Shown here: positions 44,020-51,581 of the stretch, one piece after another
How the letters are laid out: the number at the start of each line of letters is the position of its first letter
Position numbering within the stretch: the first letter of the stretch is position 1
Assembly (NCBI RefSeq): GCF_017995835.1
Contig: NZ_JAGOID010000004.1
Span: forward strand, 1-64,000
Reading direction: 5' to 3'
DNA: 64,000 nucleotides
Source of the DNA: Amaricoccus sp.
GTDB taxonomy: Bacteria > Pseudomonadota > Alphaproteobacteria > Rhodobacterales > Rhodobacteraceae
Notes under the pieces: model-generated
Seen by the model: only the letters and a program-made list of their open reading frames with translations
Told to the model about the DNA's origin: nothing
The model's database searches: none
Translations under genes and position numbers: made by a program

Positions 44020-44880
44020 ATGCACCACCGGACGGCGGCGGACTGGCGCGCGGCGACCCACAAGCGCGTGGCGCTCTTCGGCATGTCCGGCCTCGGCAAG
44101 ACCCGCATCGCCGCGATGCTGCGCGACGAGGCGCAATGGTTCCACTACTCGATCGATTTCCGCATCGGCACCCGCTACATGGGCGAGCACATCGTCGACA
44201 ATTTCAAGCGCGAGGCGATGCGCAACCCGTTCCTGCGCGAGCTTCTTCGCTCCGATTCGATCTATATCGCCTCGAACATCACCTTCCAGAACCTCAGCCC
44301 GCTCTCGACCTATCTCGGCAAGCCCGGCGATCCGGCGAAGGGCGGCATTCCTTTCGACGAGTACCTCCGCCGCCAGCGCCAGCACCGTGAGGCCGAGATC
44401 GCCGCCACCCGGGATGCGCTGCACTTCATCGACAAGGCGCGCGACATCTACGGCTATGACCACTTCGTCTGCGACACCTCGGGCTCGCTCTGCGAGGTCG
44501 TCGACCCGGACGATCCCGGCGACCCTGTCCTCTGCGACCTCGCCTCGGCGGCGCTGCCGATCTGGATCCGCGGGACCGAGGCCCATGCCCGCGATCTCGA
44601 AGCCCGCTTCGACAAGGCGCCGAAGCCCATGTACTACCCCGAGAATTTCCTCGTGTCGCTGTGGGACGCCTATCGCGCCGAGCGCGGCCTTGCTCCCGAC
44701 GACGTGGACCCCGACGCCTTCGTTCGGCACGGCTTTCGCCAGCTGATCGCCCACCGCCGCCCGCGCTACGCGGCCATAGCCGAGCGCTGGGGCGTTACGG
44801 TGGACTCGGACGAGGTCGCGGCGGTCCGGGACCCGGGGGACTTCGTGGAGCTGGTCGAACTGGCGCTGGCGCGCCGCTAG
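44020..44880 (+). CDS. P-loop ATPase of unknown function
   Basis: This 286-residue protein has Walker A FGMSGLGKTRIAAMLR at about residues 20-35. A hydrophobic strand ending in acidic and serine residues, YDHFVCDTSGSLCEVVDPDD, may be the Walker B region. The family is not one I can name with a function; proteins annotated only as ATPase with this look occur in Rhodobacterales. The DTSGSLCE motif resembles a kinase or GTPase-like site rather than an AAA+ one. It stands alone, with three 11-bp repeats and a dispersed element just downstream. Confidence 0.7.
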   Translation: MHHRTAADWRAATHKRVALFGMSGLGKTRIAAMLRDEAQWFHYSIDFRIGTRYMGEHIVDNFKREAMRNPFLRELLRSDSIYIASNITFQNLSPLSTYLGKPGDPAKGGIPFDEYLRRQRQHREAEIAATRDALHFIDKARDIYGYDHFVCDTSGSLCEVVDPDDPGDPVLCDLASAALPIWIRGTEAHARDLEARFDKAPKPMYYPENFLVSLWDAYRAERGLAPDDVDPDAFVRHGFRQLIAHRRPRYAAIAERWGVTVDSDEVAAVRDPGDFVELVELALARR

Positions 44881-44914
44881 CGAGGCAACGGACTGAAAAG
44901 GCGTGACTTTATCT

Positions 44915-44947
44915 GGCTGGAACGCGGCTGGAACTCGGCTGGAATCG
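44915..44947 (+). repeat. Three tandem 11-bp repeats
   Basis: GGCTGGAACGC, GGCTGGAACTC and GGCTGGAATCG follow each other directly with an 11-bp period. They lie between the ATPase stop and the dispersed element copy 3. Function is unknown. Confidence 0.6.
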
Positions 44948-44963
44948 GGCTTGCCACTTTTTG

Positions 44964-45101
44964 TACCGGCGAGTCTACGAGGCCACCCGGCGCAACACGG
45001 GCTAACACGCGTGATAGGTTGGGTAACTATCTGAGTATACACGATAAAAATGCCAAATGCAAAATGGGAGGGCCGCGAGTCGTTTCATGAGCCCGCCGGT
45101 A
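44964..45101 (+). mobile_element. MITE-like dispersed element, copy 3
   Basis: This 138-bp copy starts TACCGGCGAGTCTACGAGGC and ends TCATGAGCCCGCCGGTA. It shares long blocks with copy 1 at 5807, such as CACCCGGCGCAACACGGGCT and AACACGCGTGATAGGT, and diverges mainly in the AT-rich centre. TA flanks both ends. It lies between the convergent ATPase and small membrane protein genes. Confidence 0.8.
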
Positions 45102-45173
45102 TTAGGCGTTCGGGAAGGCTTCGCCACGGGTCGGCGCCCGGGCCGTTGGCGTGGCTCCGTGCGGAAGGGGTCG

Positions 45174-45524
45174 TCAGCCGTTGGTGCGGCGGCTCCAGAA
45201 CCGCCGCCGCCACAGGCTCGCGCGGCGACGGGCGCGGATCACCGCGGCGGACACGCGGGGGCGCAGGACCGGAAAGTCCACCGCGAGGAGCAGCAGCCCG
45301 AGCGGCAGCATCCAGATGCCCAGCACCGGCAGGAACGAGAACACTCCGCCGAGCATCAGCAGGAGACCGAGGGGCGCCCGGATCAGCCGCATGCGGCGGT
45401 GCAGGAGCGACTCGGTCACGCCGTCCGCGCCGGGAGCGAGGCGTCCCATCGCGCGGAACTGCCGGCGAAGCCTGTGCTCCTGCTTTCGCTGCTCCCTGGT
45501 CACGCTGCTTCCGTTCCGGGCCAC
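45174..45524 (-). CDS. Small membrane protein (PGPGW-like), 116 residues
   Basis: A basic N-terminal half (about 45 residues) is followed by two membrane segments, LIRAPLGLLLMLGGVFSFLP and GIWMLPLGLLLLAVDFPVL, then a basic tail ending RRRFWSRRTNG. The hairpin with short loop (LPVLGIWMLP) resembles the PGPGW-type transmembrane proteins. Function is unknown. The start at 45522-45524 is the only ATG giving the complete protein. Confidence 0.75.
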   Translation of the reverse strand: MARNGSSVTREQRKQEHRLRRQFRAMGRLAPGADGVTESLLHRRMRLIRAPLGLLLMLGGVFSFLPVLGIWMLPLGLLLLAVDFPVLRPRVSAAVIRARRRASLWRRRFWSRRTNG

Positions 45525-45772
45525 GTGCAGCCAATGTGCGCATGTGGCCGACCGGGATCAAGCGCGACGGCGGTCACGAGGCCGTCGCAATCCCGCCGCG
45601 TCCGGGCCGCCCCGGACGTTTCCAAGCAGCCGCGCCAGCCACGGCGCGCATTTCCGCCCGCGGTGCGCCTTGTCCTGAACGCCGGACACCTCGGCCCGGC
45701 CCCAGCCGGTCGCCTACGCGGATAGTCTTCCGCGCCAATGGCTTGCCCGGCCCGCATCGCCGCGGGCCATGA

Positions 45773-46177
45773 CTATTCCACCCGCTCGAAGCGCAGCCGA
45801 ACCTGGTTCGGGCCGGTCAGGATCAGTCCGTCGGCGCCGTTCTCGCCGTGGTCGACCGCCGCGAGCGCCGCGAAGGCGGCCGTCTCCGCCGCAAGCTCCG
45901 GGCAGGCCATGCGCGTCGTCGCGATCGGCCGGAACGTCAGGTCGGGCCAATGCCCCTCGTAGTCGGCATTGAACAGGTTGCATGGGCCCTGACCGGCGAT
46001 TCGGCCGTCCTCGGTCAGCGTCGCGGTCAGGCGCGCCGGGTAAGGCTCGCCATTCAGCTCGACCAGACGCCATTCCGTGCCCGGCAGGATCCAGCCCGCC
46101 GGGCCGCCGGCCGGCTCGTCCGACGTTACCGGCGCGCAGGCGGCGAGCGCCAGCGCCAGGGTCAGCGCCGCCCTCAA
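45773..46177 (-). CDS. META-domain (HslJ-like) lipoprotein
   Basis: This 134-residue protein has a lipoprotein signal (LTLALALAACAPV) and a META domain: GTEWRLVELNGEPYPARLTA, then GPCNLFNADYEGHWPDLTF and ATTRMACPELAAETAAFAAL. META domains occur in the heat-inducible HslJ and in secreted proteins. The only start that keeps the signal peptide is TTG 46175-46177, which overlaps the stop of the acyl-CoA dehydrogenase gene by two bases (TTGA), so it is probably translated by re-initiation. Confidence 0.85.
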   Translation of the reverse strand: MRAALTLALALAACAPVTSDEPAGGPAGWILPGTEWRLVELNGEPYPARLTATLTEDGRIAGQGPCNLFNADYEGHWPDLTFRPIATTRMACPELAAETAAFAALAAVDHGENGADGLILTGPNQVRLRFERVE

Positions 46178-47862
46178 TTCCTCGACTCCAGCAGACGGCG
46201 CGCGATCACCTGCGCCTGAATCTCCGCCGCGCCCTCGAAGATCGACAGGATCCGTGCATCGCACAGCACCCGGCTGATCTGGTATTCGAGCGCGAAGCCG
46301 TTGCCCCCGTGGATCTGCAAGGCGTTGTCGGCGTTCGCCCAGGCGATCCGCGCCGCCAGGAGCTTCGCCATCCCGGCCTCGAGGTCACAGCGCCGGCCCT
46401 CGTCCTTTTCGCGCGCGGCGAAGTAGCTGAGCTGGCGGGCGATCATGATCTCCACCGCCATCATGGCGATCTTGCCGTAGACGCGCGGGAAGGCGATCAG
46501 CGGCTTGCCGAACTGCCTGCGCTCCTGCGCATAGCGCAGCCCCAGCTCCAGCGCGCACTGGGCCACGCCGATGGCGCGGGCCGCCGTCTGGATACGGGCG
46601 GACTCGAAGGTCTGCATCAGCTGCCTGAAGCCCTGTCCCTCGACGCCGCCGAGCAGGTTCTCCGCCGGCACCCGGAACCCGTCGAAGCCAAGCTCGTATT
46701 CCTTCATGCCCCGGTAGCCGAGCACCTCGATCTCGCCGCCGGTCATGCCGGGCGTCGGGAAGGGCTCCGTTTCGGTCCCGCGGATTTTCGGCGCGATCAG
46801 CATCGAGAGGCCGGAATAGTCGCTCGTCGCCGGATCGGTGCGCACCAGGAGCGTCATCACGTCGGCGCGCGCGGCGTGGGTGATCCAGGTCTTGTTGCCC
46901 GTCACCACCCAGCTGTCGCCCGCCCTGACCGCCCGCGTCCGCAGGCTTCCGAGGTCCGAGCCGGTGTTCGGCTCGGTGAACACCGCGGTCGGCAGCACTT
47001 CGGCGCTGGCGATCTTCGGCAGCCACTCGGCCTTCTGCGCCTCGGTGCCGCCGCCGAGGATCAGCTCCGCCGCGATCTCCGAGCGGGTGCCGAGCGATCC
47101 GACGCCGATATAGCCGCGCGACAGTTCCTCGGACACGACGCACATCGCCGTCTTGGGCAGGCCGGAGCCGCCGTATTCCTCCGGGATGGTGAGCCCGAAC
47201 ACCCCGAGCGCCCCCATCTCCTCGAGGATCTCCAGCGGGATCAGCTCGTCCGCGAGGTGCCATTGGTGGGCGTTGGGCGCGACCCGTTCGTCGGCGAAGC
47301 GGCGGAACTGGTCGCGGATCATCTCGAAGTCCGCGTCGAGCCCGGTGGCGCCATAGGTGGCCACGCCGGACCGGGCCAGCATCAGCTCGACGAGCCGCGC
47401 CCGCGCGGCGTCGGTGTTGCCAAAGTCGACGAGGCTCGCCGTCGCCGCGAGGAAGGGGGCGAGATCCGCGCCCGTCAGCCCGGCGTCCCGCGGCCGGGCG
47501 ATCTCGCCCTGCGACATCGGGATGCCGCCGGCGATCTGGGCGAGGTACTCGCCGAAGGCGATCTGCAACAGCAGGCGCTCCATCTCGCCGAGCCTGCCCT
47601 CGGCCTCCAGCCGCCCGGCCCAGGCCCGCATCTCGCGCAGCGCCTCGACATAGGTGGCGATCCAGGCCAGCGCATGCGCGGCGCTCTGGTCGGCCTCCAG
47701 CGCCTTCATCGAGACCCGCCCGCCGGCCGAGACCCGCGCCGCCACCTGCGCCTGCGCCGTGGCCAGCAGAACCTCCGCGGCGGCGGCCGCCATCGCGGTC
47801 TTCGCCATCAGGTCGGCAACGAGGACGGGCTCGGAGGCAAGGGCGCGGGCGGGTTCGCTCAT
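46174..47862 (-). CDS. mcd: (2S)-Methylsuccinyl-CoA dehydrogenase
   Basis: This 562-residue FAD enzyme of the acyl-CoA dehydrogenase superfamily has an N-terminal extension of about 170 residues (LVADLMAKTAMAAAAAEVLL, IAGGIPMSQGEIARPRDAG) before the catalytic domain. The extension and size match Mcd of the ethylmalonyl-CoA pathway, which oxidises methylsuccinyl-CoA to mesaconyl-CoA during growth on C2 units. Catalytic-domain marks are FTEPNTGSDLGSLRTRAVRA, ITHAARADVMTLLVRTD, YAQERRQFGKPLIAF and QIHGGNGFALEYQISRVLCD. Other genes of the pathway are not in the window. A general acyl-CoA dehydrogenase is the less likely alternative. Confidence 0.85.
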   Translation of the reverse strand: MSEPARALASEPVLVADLMAKTAMAAAAAEVLLATAQAQVAARVSAGGRVSMKALEADQSAAHALAWIATYVEALREMRAWAGRLEAEGRLGEMERLLLQIAFGEYLAQIAGGIPMSQGEIARPRDAGLTGADLAPFLAATASLVDFGNTDAARARLVELMLARSGVATYGATGLDADFEMIRDQFRRFADERVAPNAHQWHLADELIPLEILEEMGALGVFGLTIPEEYGGSGLPKTAMCVVSEELSRGYIGVGSLGTRSEIAAELILGGGTEAQKAEWLPKIASAEVLPTAVFTEPNTGSDLGSLRTRAVRAGDSWVVTGNKTWITHAARADVMTLLVRTDPATSDYSGLSMLIAPKIRGTETEPFPTPGMTGGEIEVLGYRGMKEYELGFDGFRVPAENLLGGVEGQGFRQLMQTFESARIQTAARAIGVAQCALELGLRYAQERRQFGKPLIAFPRVYGKIAMMAVEIMIARQLSYFAAREKDEGRRCDLEAGMAKLLAARIAWANADNALQIHGGNGFALEYQISRVLCDARILSIFEGAAEIQAQVIARRLLESRN

Positions 47863-48061
47863 CGGGACGGTCCTGTGCTGCGGCCGGGTCTGTTGCGTTG
47901 CGGAATCGGTTGTGCGGTTGCGCTGGACCCTAGGGGTCCGGCCGCCGTCCGTCAATTGCGCGCAACAAAGCGCCCATGGAGAGGGAAAGCGCAGACACTT
48001 TCTTGTGCGCGCGGATGACGTTTTCCGGGGGCGTGCTAGGGTTTGCGGTGGAGGCCCTGCA

Positions 48062-48619
48062 ATGCGTCTCGTGCTCGCCCTGCTGCTCGTCTGCCTTCCC
48101 CTCGCGGCGGCGGCGGCGCCGTGGCGGCTCGATCCGGCGACCCGGGTCGCGGTGGACGTCTCCTGGAAGGGCAGCACGGTCGAGCTGACCTTCCCCGAGC
48201 TCTCCGGCACGATCGATTTCGACGAGAAGCGCCCCGAGACGACGCGCGCCCGCATCGTCGTCGCCGCCGGTTCGGTCGAGGCCGCCCTGCCGCCGGCCGC
48301 CGTCGTGGTGAAGGGGCCGGACTTTCTCGGCGTCGGGCGCTGGCCGGAGGTGGTGTTCGAGCTCGACCGGCTGACCCCGACGTCGAAGAGCACGGCGGAC
48401 GTCGCCGGTCGCCTGACGCTCCGCGGGATCACGAAACCCGTGTCGTTCAAGGCGACCGTCACGCAGTATGGCCCGGCGCCGGACGACCCGGATCGCTTCG
48501 TCGCCAGCTTCGACATCACCGGCAGCGTCGACCGCACCGCCTTCGGCTCGACCGGCGGCCTGCCGGACGTCGCCGCGAGGATCGGCCTGCGCATCCATCT
48601 GGCGATGGCTTCGGAATGA
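48062..48619 (+). CDS. YceI-family periplasmic lipid-binding protein
   Basis: This 185-residue protein has a signal peptide (MRLVLALLLVCLPLAAAAA) and the YceI lipocalin-like barrel, with FPELSGTIDFDEKRPETTRA, VKGPDFLGVGRWPEVVFEL and TLRGITKPVSFKATV. Related proteins bind polyisoprenoids such as ubiquinone-like lipids in the periplasm. Its stop overlaps the start of the cytochrome b561 gene (ATGA); this pair is a recurrent operon. Confidence 0.92.
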   Translation: MRLVLALLLVCLPLAAAAAPWRLDPATRVAVDVSWKGSTVELTFPELSGTIDFDEKRPETTRARIVVAAGSVEAALPPAAVVVKGPDFLGVGRWPEVVFELDRLTPTSKSTADVAGRLTLRGITKPVSFKATVTQYGPAPDDPDRFVASFDITGSVDRTAFGSTGGLPDVAARIGLRIHLAMASE

Positions 48620-49191
48620 CCCTTGCCCCGGCCCGCGACGGACCCGGGGGATGGGGCTGGGTGACGCGCGTCCTGCACTGGGGCCTTGCCGGGCTGATCC
48701 TGTTCCAGCTCGGCCTCGGGCTTCGCAGCGCCGGGTTCACGCCCGACCTCGCCGAACGGTTCGCGCTGACCCAGACGCACAAGAGCTGGGGCGCGCTGAT
48801 CCTCGTGCTCGTGCTTGCGCGGATCGGCTGGCGGCTCGCCGCCCCCGGGCGTCCGCCGCTGCCCGGCCCGGCGTGGCAGGCGCGGGCGGCGCGGGCCAGT
48901 CATGCGGGCCTCTACGCCCTGATGCTCGCCCTGCCGCTGTCGGGCTGGGTCGCAGTGTCGGCGGCGCCGATCCAGGATCTGCTCGGCATCCGCAACATGG
49001 CCTTCGGCCTCGTCCCGCTGCCCGACCCCTGGATTCCGGGCGACGCGCGTGTCGGGAAAGCAGCCGAGGCCGTGCATCTCTGGGCCGCGATCGGGCTCGC
49101 CGCGCTCGTCGGGCTCCATGTCGCCGCGGCGCTGCGCCACCATTTCGTGCTGCGCGACGGGGTGCTGCGCGGCATGATCGTCGGGCGGTGA
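48616..49191 (+). CDS. Cytochrome b561 family membrane protein
   Basis: This 191-residue four-helix membrane protein has histidines at the usual heme-ligand places: VTRVLHWGLAGLILFQLGLG, TQTHKSWGALILVL, ARASHAGLYALML and LVGLHVAAALRHHFV. It would carry electrons between quinols and a periplasmic acceptor. It is coupled to the YceI gene, which may handle a quinone-like lipid. A terminator-like hairpin follows. Confidence 0.9.
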   Translation: MTLAPARDGPGGWGWVTRVLHWGLAGLILFQLGLGLRSAGFTPDLAERFALTQTHKSWGALILVLVLARIGWRLAAPGRPPLPGPAWQARAARASHAGLYALMLALPLSGWVAVSAAPIQDLLGIRNMAFGLVPLPDPWIPGDARVGKAAEAVHLWAAIGLAALVGLHVAAALRHHFVLRDGVLRGMIVGR

Positions 49192-49197
49192 AAGGAA

Positions 49198-49222
49198 GAC
49201 GCGCCCCGGAGGGGGGCGCGTC
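49198..49222. terminator. Terminator-like hairpin after cytochrome b561
   Basis: GACGCGCCCC / GGGGCGCGTC forms a 10-bp stem with a GGAGG loop, followed by GATTT. It sits between the convergent cytochrome b561 and DUF2852 genes. Only a short T-run is present. Confidence 0.5.
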
Positions 49223-49246
49223 GATTTCGCGGACGTCGGAGCCGGG

Positions 49247-49681
49247 TCAGGCGGCGTCGGGCGCCGGCGGCTCGCGGCGCGAGGTCATGAACTGGTCGAA
49301 CTCGGCCTGGTCCTTGGCGTGGCGGAGCTGGTCGAGGAAGGCGGTGAACGCCTCGCGCTCGTCCTCCAGCCGCTTCAGCGTCTCGGCGCGATAGGCGTCG
49401 AAGGCGGCGTTGCCGGTGGGCGCGGCGGCGGCGGCGCGGAAGGCGTGGCGGTTGTGGGCGCGGCGGCCCCAGCCGTTGCAGGACATGCGTTTGCTCCAGA
49501 TCATGTAGGCGAGAATGGCGAGGCCGATCGGCCAGAACAGGATGAAGCCGAGGACCATGGCGACGAGCCAGGCGGGCCGGCCACGGGCGTCGAGCCAGTC
49601 GCGCGACCGCTCGAACCCGGAGGTGACCGGCCGCGTCCAACTCCCGCCCGTCTGGGCCCAATCGGCGGCGGCGGTGTGCAT
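49247..49681 (-). CDS. DUF2852 membrane protein
   Basis: This 144-residue protein has a single strong membrane hairpin (ARGRPAWLVAMVLGFILFWP, GLAILAYMIWSKRMSCNGW), then an alanine-rich stretch and a helical acidic C-terminal domain (RAETLKRLEDEREAFTAFLD). This is the DUF2852 arrangement, function unknown. A perfect 19-bp operator-like palindrome (49703-49721) lies 22 bp upstream of its start, and a TetR gene lies beyond it on the same strand. Confidence 0.85.
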   Translation of the reverse strand: MHTAAADWAQTGGSWTRPVTSGFERSRDWLDARGRPAWLVAMVLGFILFWPIGLAILAYMIWSKRMSCNGWGRRAHNRHAFRAAAAAPTGNAAFDAYRAETLKRLEDEREAFTAFLDQLRHAKDQAEFDQFMTSRREPPAPDAA

Positions 49682-49702
49682 CAGGCGCTCCCTTCGATGT
49701 GA

Positions 49703-49721
49703 ATGTAAATCACATTTACAT
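49703..49721. promoter_or_regulatory. Operator-like palindrome ATGTAAAT-CAC-ATTTACAT
   Basis: A perfect 8-bp inverted repeat with a 3-bp centre lies between the tetR stop and the DUF2852 start. It is strikingly AT-rich in this GC-rich sequence. Size and symmetry fit a TetR-family dimer. The adjacent TetR protein is the obvious candidate and DUF2852 the obvious target. Confidence 0.65.
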
Positions 49722-49767
49722 AGATGCCCCATGCTCCCGATTCCGTCAAGTGGCGGCCTTGGAAATT

Positions 49768-50397
49768 TCAATGGGGGATGATGCCGAGGCCGCGCAGGTA
49801 GATGCCGGTGCCTGACTCGAGCATCTCCTCGGCCGAGTAGGGGGCCCGCGAGCCGGGCGCGCCGCGGGCGAAAAGCTCCACGACGCCGTGGCTGAGCGCC
49901 CAGACGTGGTTCGCCACCATCTGCGCCGGCGGACGGCGGGCGGCGGGCAGGTGCGCGGTCAGCCGTTCGGCCAGCCGCACGAGGACCGACATCGCCCGGT
50001 TCGAGGCGCGGGCGAGGCCGGGATCGCCGGCGAGGCCCACCCCGCTCTCGAACATCGCGGCGTAGTGGCCGGGGTGGCTGCGGGCGAAGTCGATGTAGAC
50101 CTGCCCCGCCATCGAAAAGGCGGCCAGCGTCGAGAGGCGGGGGTCGTCCACCACCCGCTCCAGCCGGTCGGCGAAGGCCTCGAAGCCCTGCCGCGCCACT
50201 TCCTCGATCAGTTCGTCGCGGTTGCGGAAATGCCGGTAGGGCGCGGCGGGGCTGACCCCGGCCGAGCGCGCCGCCTCGGCCATGGTGAAGCCGAGCGGAC
50301 CCTTCTCCTCGACGAGCTTCAGCGCGGCCTCGACCAGCGCCTCGCGCAGGTTGCCGTGATGGTAGCTCTTGCGCGCCCGCGGATCGGTCTCCTCCAT
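49768..50397 (-). CDS. TetR/AcrR-family regulator with WHG-type C-terminal domain
   Basis: This 209-residue protein has an N-terminal helix-turn-helix: SYHHGNLREALVEAALKLVE, then GFTMAEAARSAGVSPAAPYR and HFRNRDELIEEV. The C-terminal region has VWALSHGVVELFARG, the WHG-type feature of this subgroup. It probably represses DUF2852 through the palindrome at 49703. Its effector is unknown. Confidence 0.9.
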   Translation of the reverse strand: MEETDPRARKSYHHGNLREALVEAALKLVEEKGPLGFTMAEAARSAGVSPAAPYRHFRNRDELIEEVARQGFEAFADRLERVVDDPRLSTLAAFSMAGQVYIDFARSHPGHYAAMFESGVGLAGDPGLARASNRAMSVLVRLAERLTAHLPAARRPPAQMVANHVWALSHGVVELFARGAPGSRAPYSAEEMLESGTGIYLRGLGIIPH

Positions 50398-50469
50398 GGG
50401 CCTGACCTACGCCGGACGCCCCCGCCGCCACAAGCCCGCCGCCCCGACTCGGCGTCAAGGCCGACCGCC

Positions 50470-50579
50470 CCGGTTCCGCCCGGCGTTCCGCCGGCCGGAC
50501 CCGGGCGCCGCGTCGACCGCGCAGCGGCGGCCCCGTTTCGCCCGCGGCGCGTTTCACCGTTGCGAAGGCGGCGCCGTCC
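50470..50579 (+). repeat. GC-rich intergenic palindromic repeat, copy D
   Basis: It contains CCGGTTCCGCCCGG, CCGGCCGGACCCGGGCGCCG, GCGTCGACCGCGC, GTTTCGCCCGCGGCGCG and CCGTTGCGAAGGCGGCGCCG. The middle of the left half is identical to copy C over more than 20 bp. It lies downstream of the acyltransferase gene and upstream of the tetR start. It is the only copy not between convergent genes. Confidence 0.65.
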
Positions 50580-50648
50580 TTGCGGAACCCGCCCGCCGAA
50601 CGCCCCGCGACGCGGGCCGCGCCGGACGGATCGGCCGTCTGGCTGGCG

Positions 50649-51566
50649 TCAGACCAGCGTTCGCGCCGGCCGCAGCCGTTCCGCCGGCTTGGAGTAGCGC
50701 GGCGCGGTCAGCACGGTCTGCGGCTTAACGCCCCCGAGCTCCAGCGCCCGCGACTTCAGGAGCTCGGTCGCCTCGACGGAGCCGGAGGGCAGCGTCGCCG
50801 CGTCGATCGGGTCGCCGATGGTGATCCGATAGGGCTGGTGGCGCTTGTTCAGCACCTCGTGGAACAGCGTGATGTCCCGAAGCGTCGGATGGATGCGGTC
50901 GAAGAGGTAGAACAGCGCCGAGTTGCGCGCCGTGATGTGCAGCGGCGTCACCGGCAGGTTGTACTTGCGCGCCAGCATCGCCGCCGAGGCCATCCAGGGC
51001 CGCTCGTGCAGCGACAGCCAGCGCCGCTTCGCCAGCCGCCCCGAGGGAAAGATCACCGCCAGCCTGCCCTGCTCGAAGGCGGCGTGGGCATAGGCCAGCG
51101 TCTCGCGATTCTGCTTGTGGGTGCGCTTCTCGGGGCGCCACTCGACCGGCGCGATCACCTCGCCAAGCTGGGGCAGCACGCGCAGCGCATCGGCGTTGGC
51201 GAAGATGAAGAGGTCGGGCCGCCGCGCGGCCAGCGCCCCGAACAGCACCACCCCGTCGGCGATGCCCGTCGGGTGGTTGCACACGACGATCCCCGGCCCC
51301 GAGGCCGGAAGGCGCTCGAGGCCCGTCACGGTGACGTGGTGGGCGATCATGTCCGAGAGCGAGGCGAGGATGTCCGGCCCGGGCATCGGTTTCAGCGTCT
51401 CGCCGACGCGGATCGTCTTGTCGTACTTGAGCAGCCCGTGGAGGAACGGGCGAACCAGCCGCGCCTTCAGGTCGCCCCGGCGCAGCCACGGCGCCCTTTC
51501 CTCGATCAGCTGATCGACGATCGCCTGCATCTCGGGGTCGCGCGCGCGCATGAGCGAAAATCGCAT
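50649..51566 (-). CDS. Glycerolipid acyltransferase (PlsC-like)
   Basis: This 305-residue acyltransferase has the HX4D motif as VVCNHPTGIADGVVLFGALA and the block-III-like IFPSGRLAKRRW. Family members transfer acyl groups to lysophospholipids or to lyso-ornithine lipids; which applies is not visible. It lies 15 bp downstream of pepN on the same strand. Length and motif positions fit the family. Confidence 0.85.
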   Translation of the reverse strand: MRFSLMRARDPEMQAIVDQLIEERAPWLRRGDLKARLVRPFLHGLLKYDKTIRVGETLKPMPGPDILASLSDMIAHHVTVTGLERLPASGPGIVVCNHPTGIADGVVLFGALAARRPDLFIFANADALRVLPQLGEVIAPVEWRPEKRTHKQNRETLAYAHAAFEQGRLAVIFPSGRLAKRRWLSLHERPWMASAAMLARKYNLPVTPLHITARNSALFYLFDRIHPTLRDITLFHEVLNKRHQPYRITIGDPIDAATLPSGSVEATELLKSRALELGGVKPQTVLTAPRYSKPAERLRPARTLV

Positions 51567-51581
51567 GGCCGGCCTCTCCGC

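Noticed and set aside
45500..45757. An 85-residue reverse-strand frame between the small membrane protein and META genes
   Set aside because: Composition typical of chance frames in GC-rich DNA; no start signal or family resemblance.
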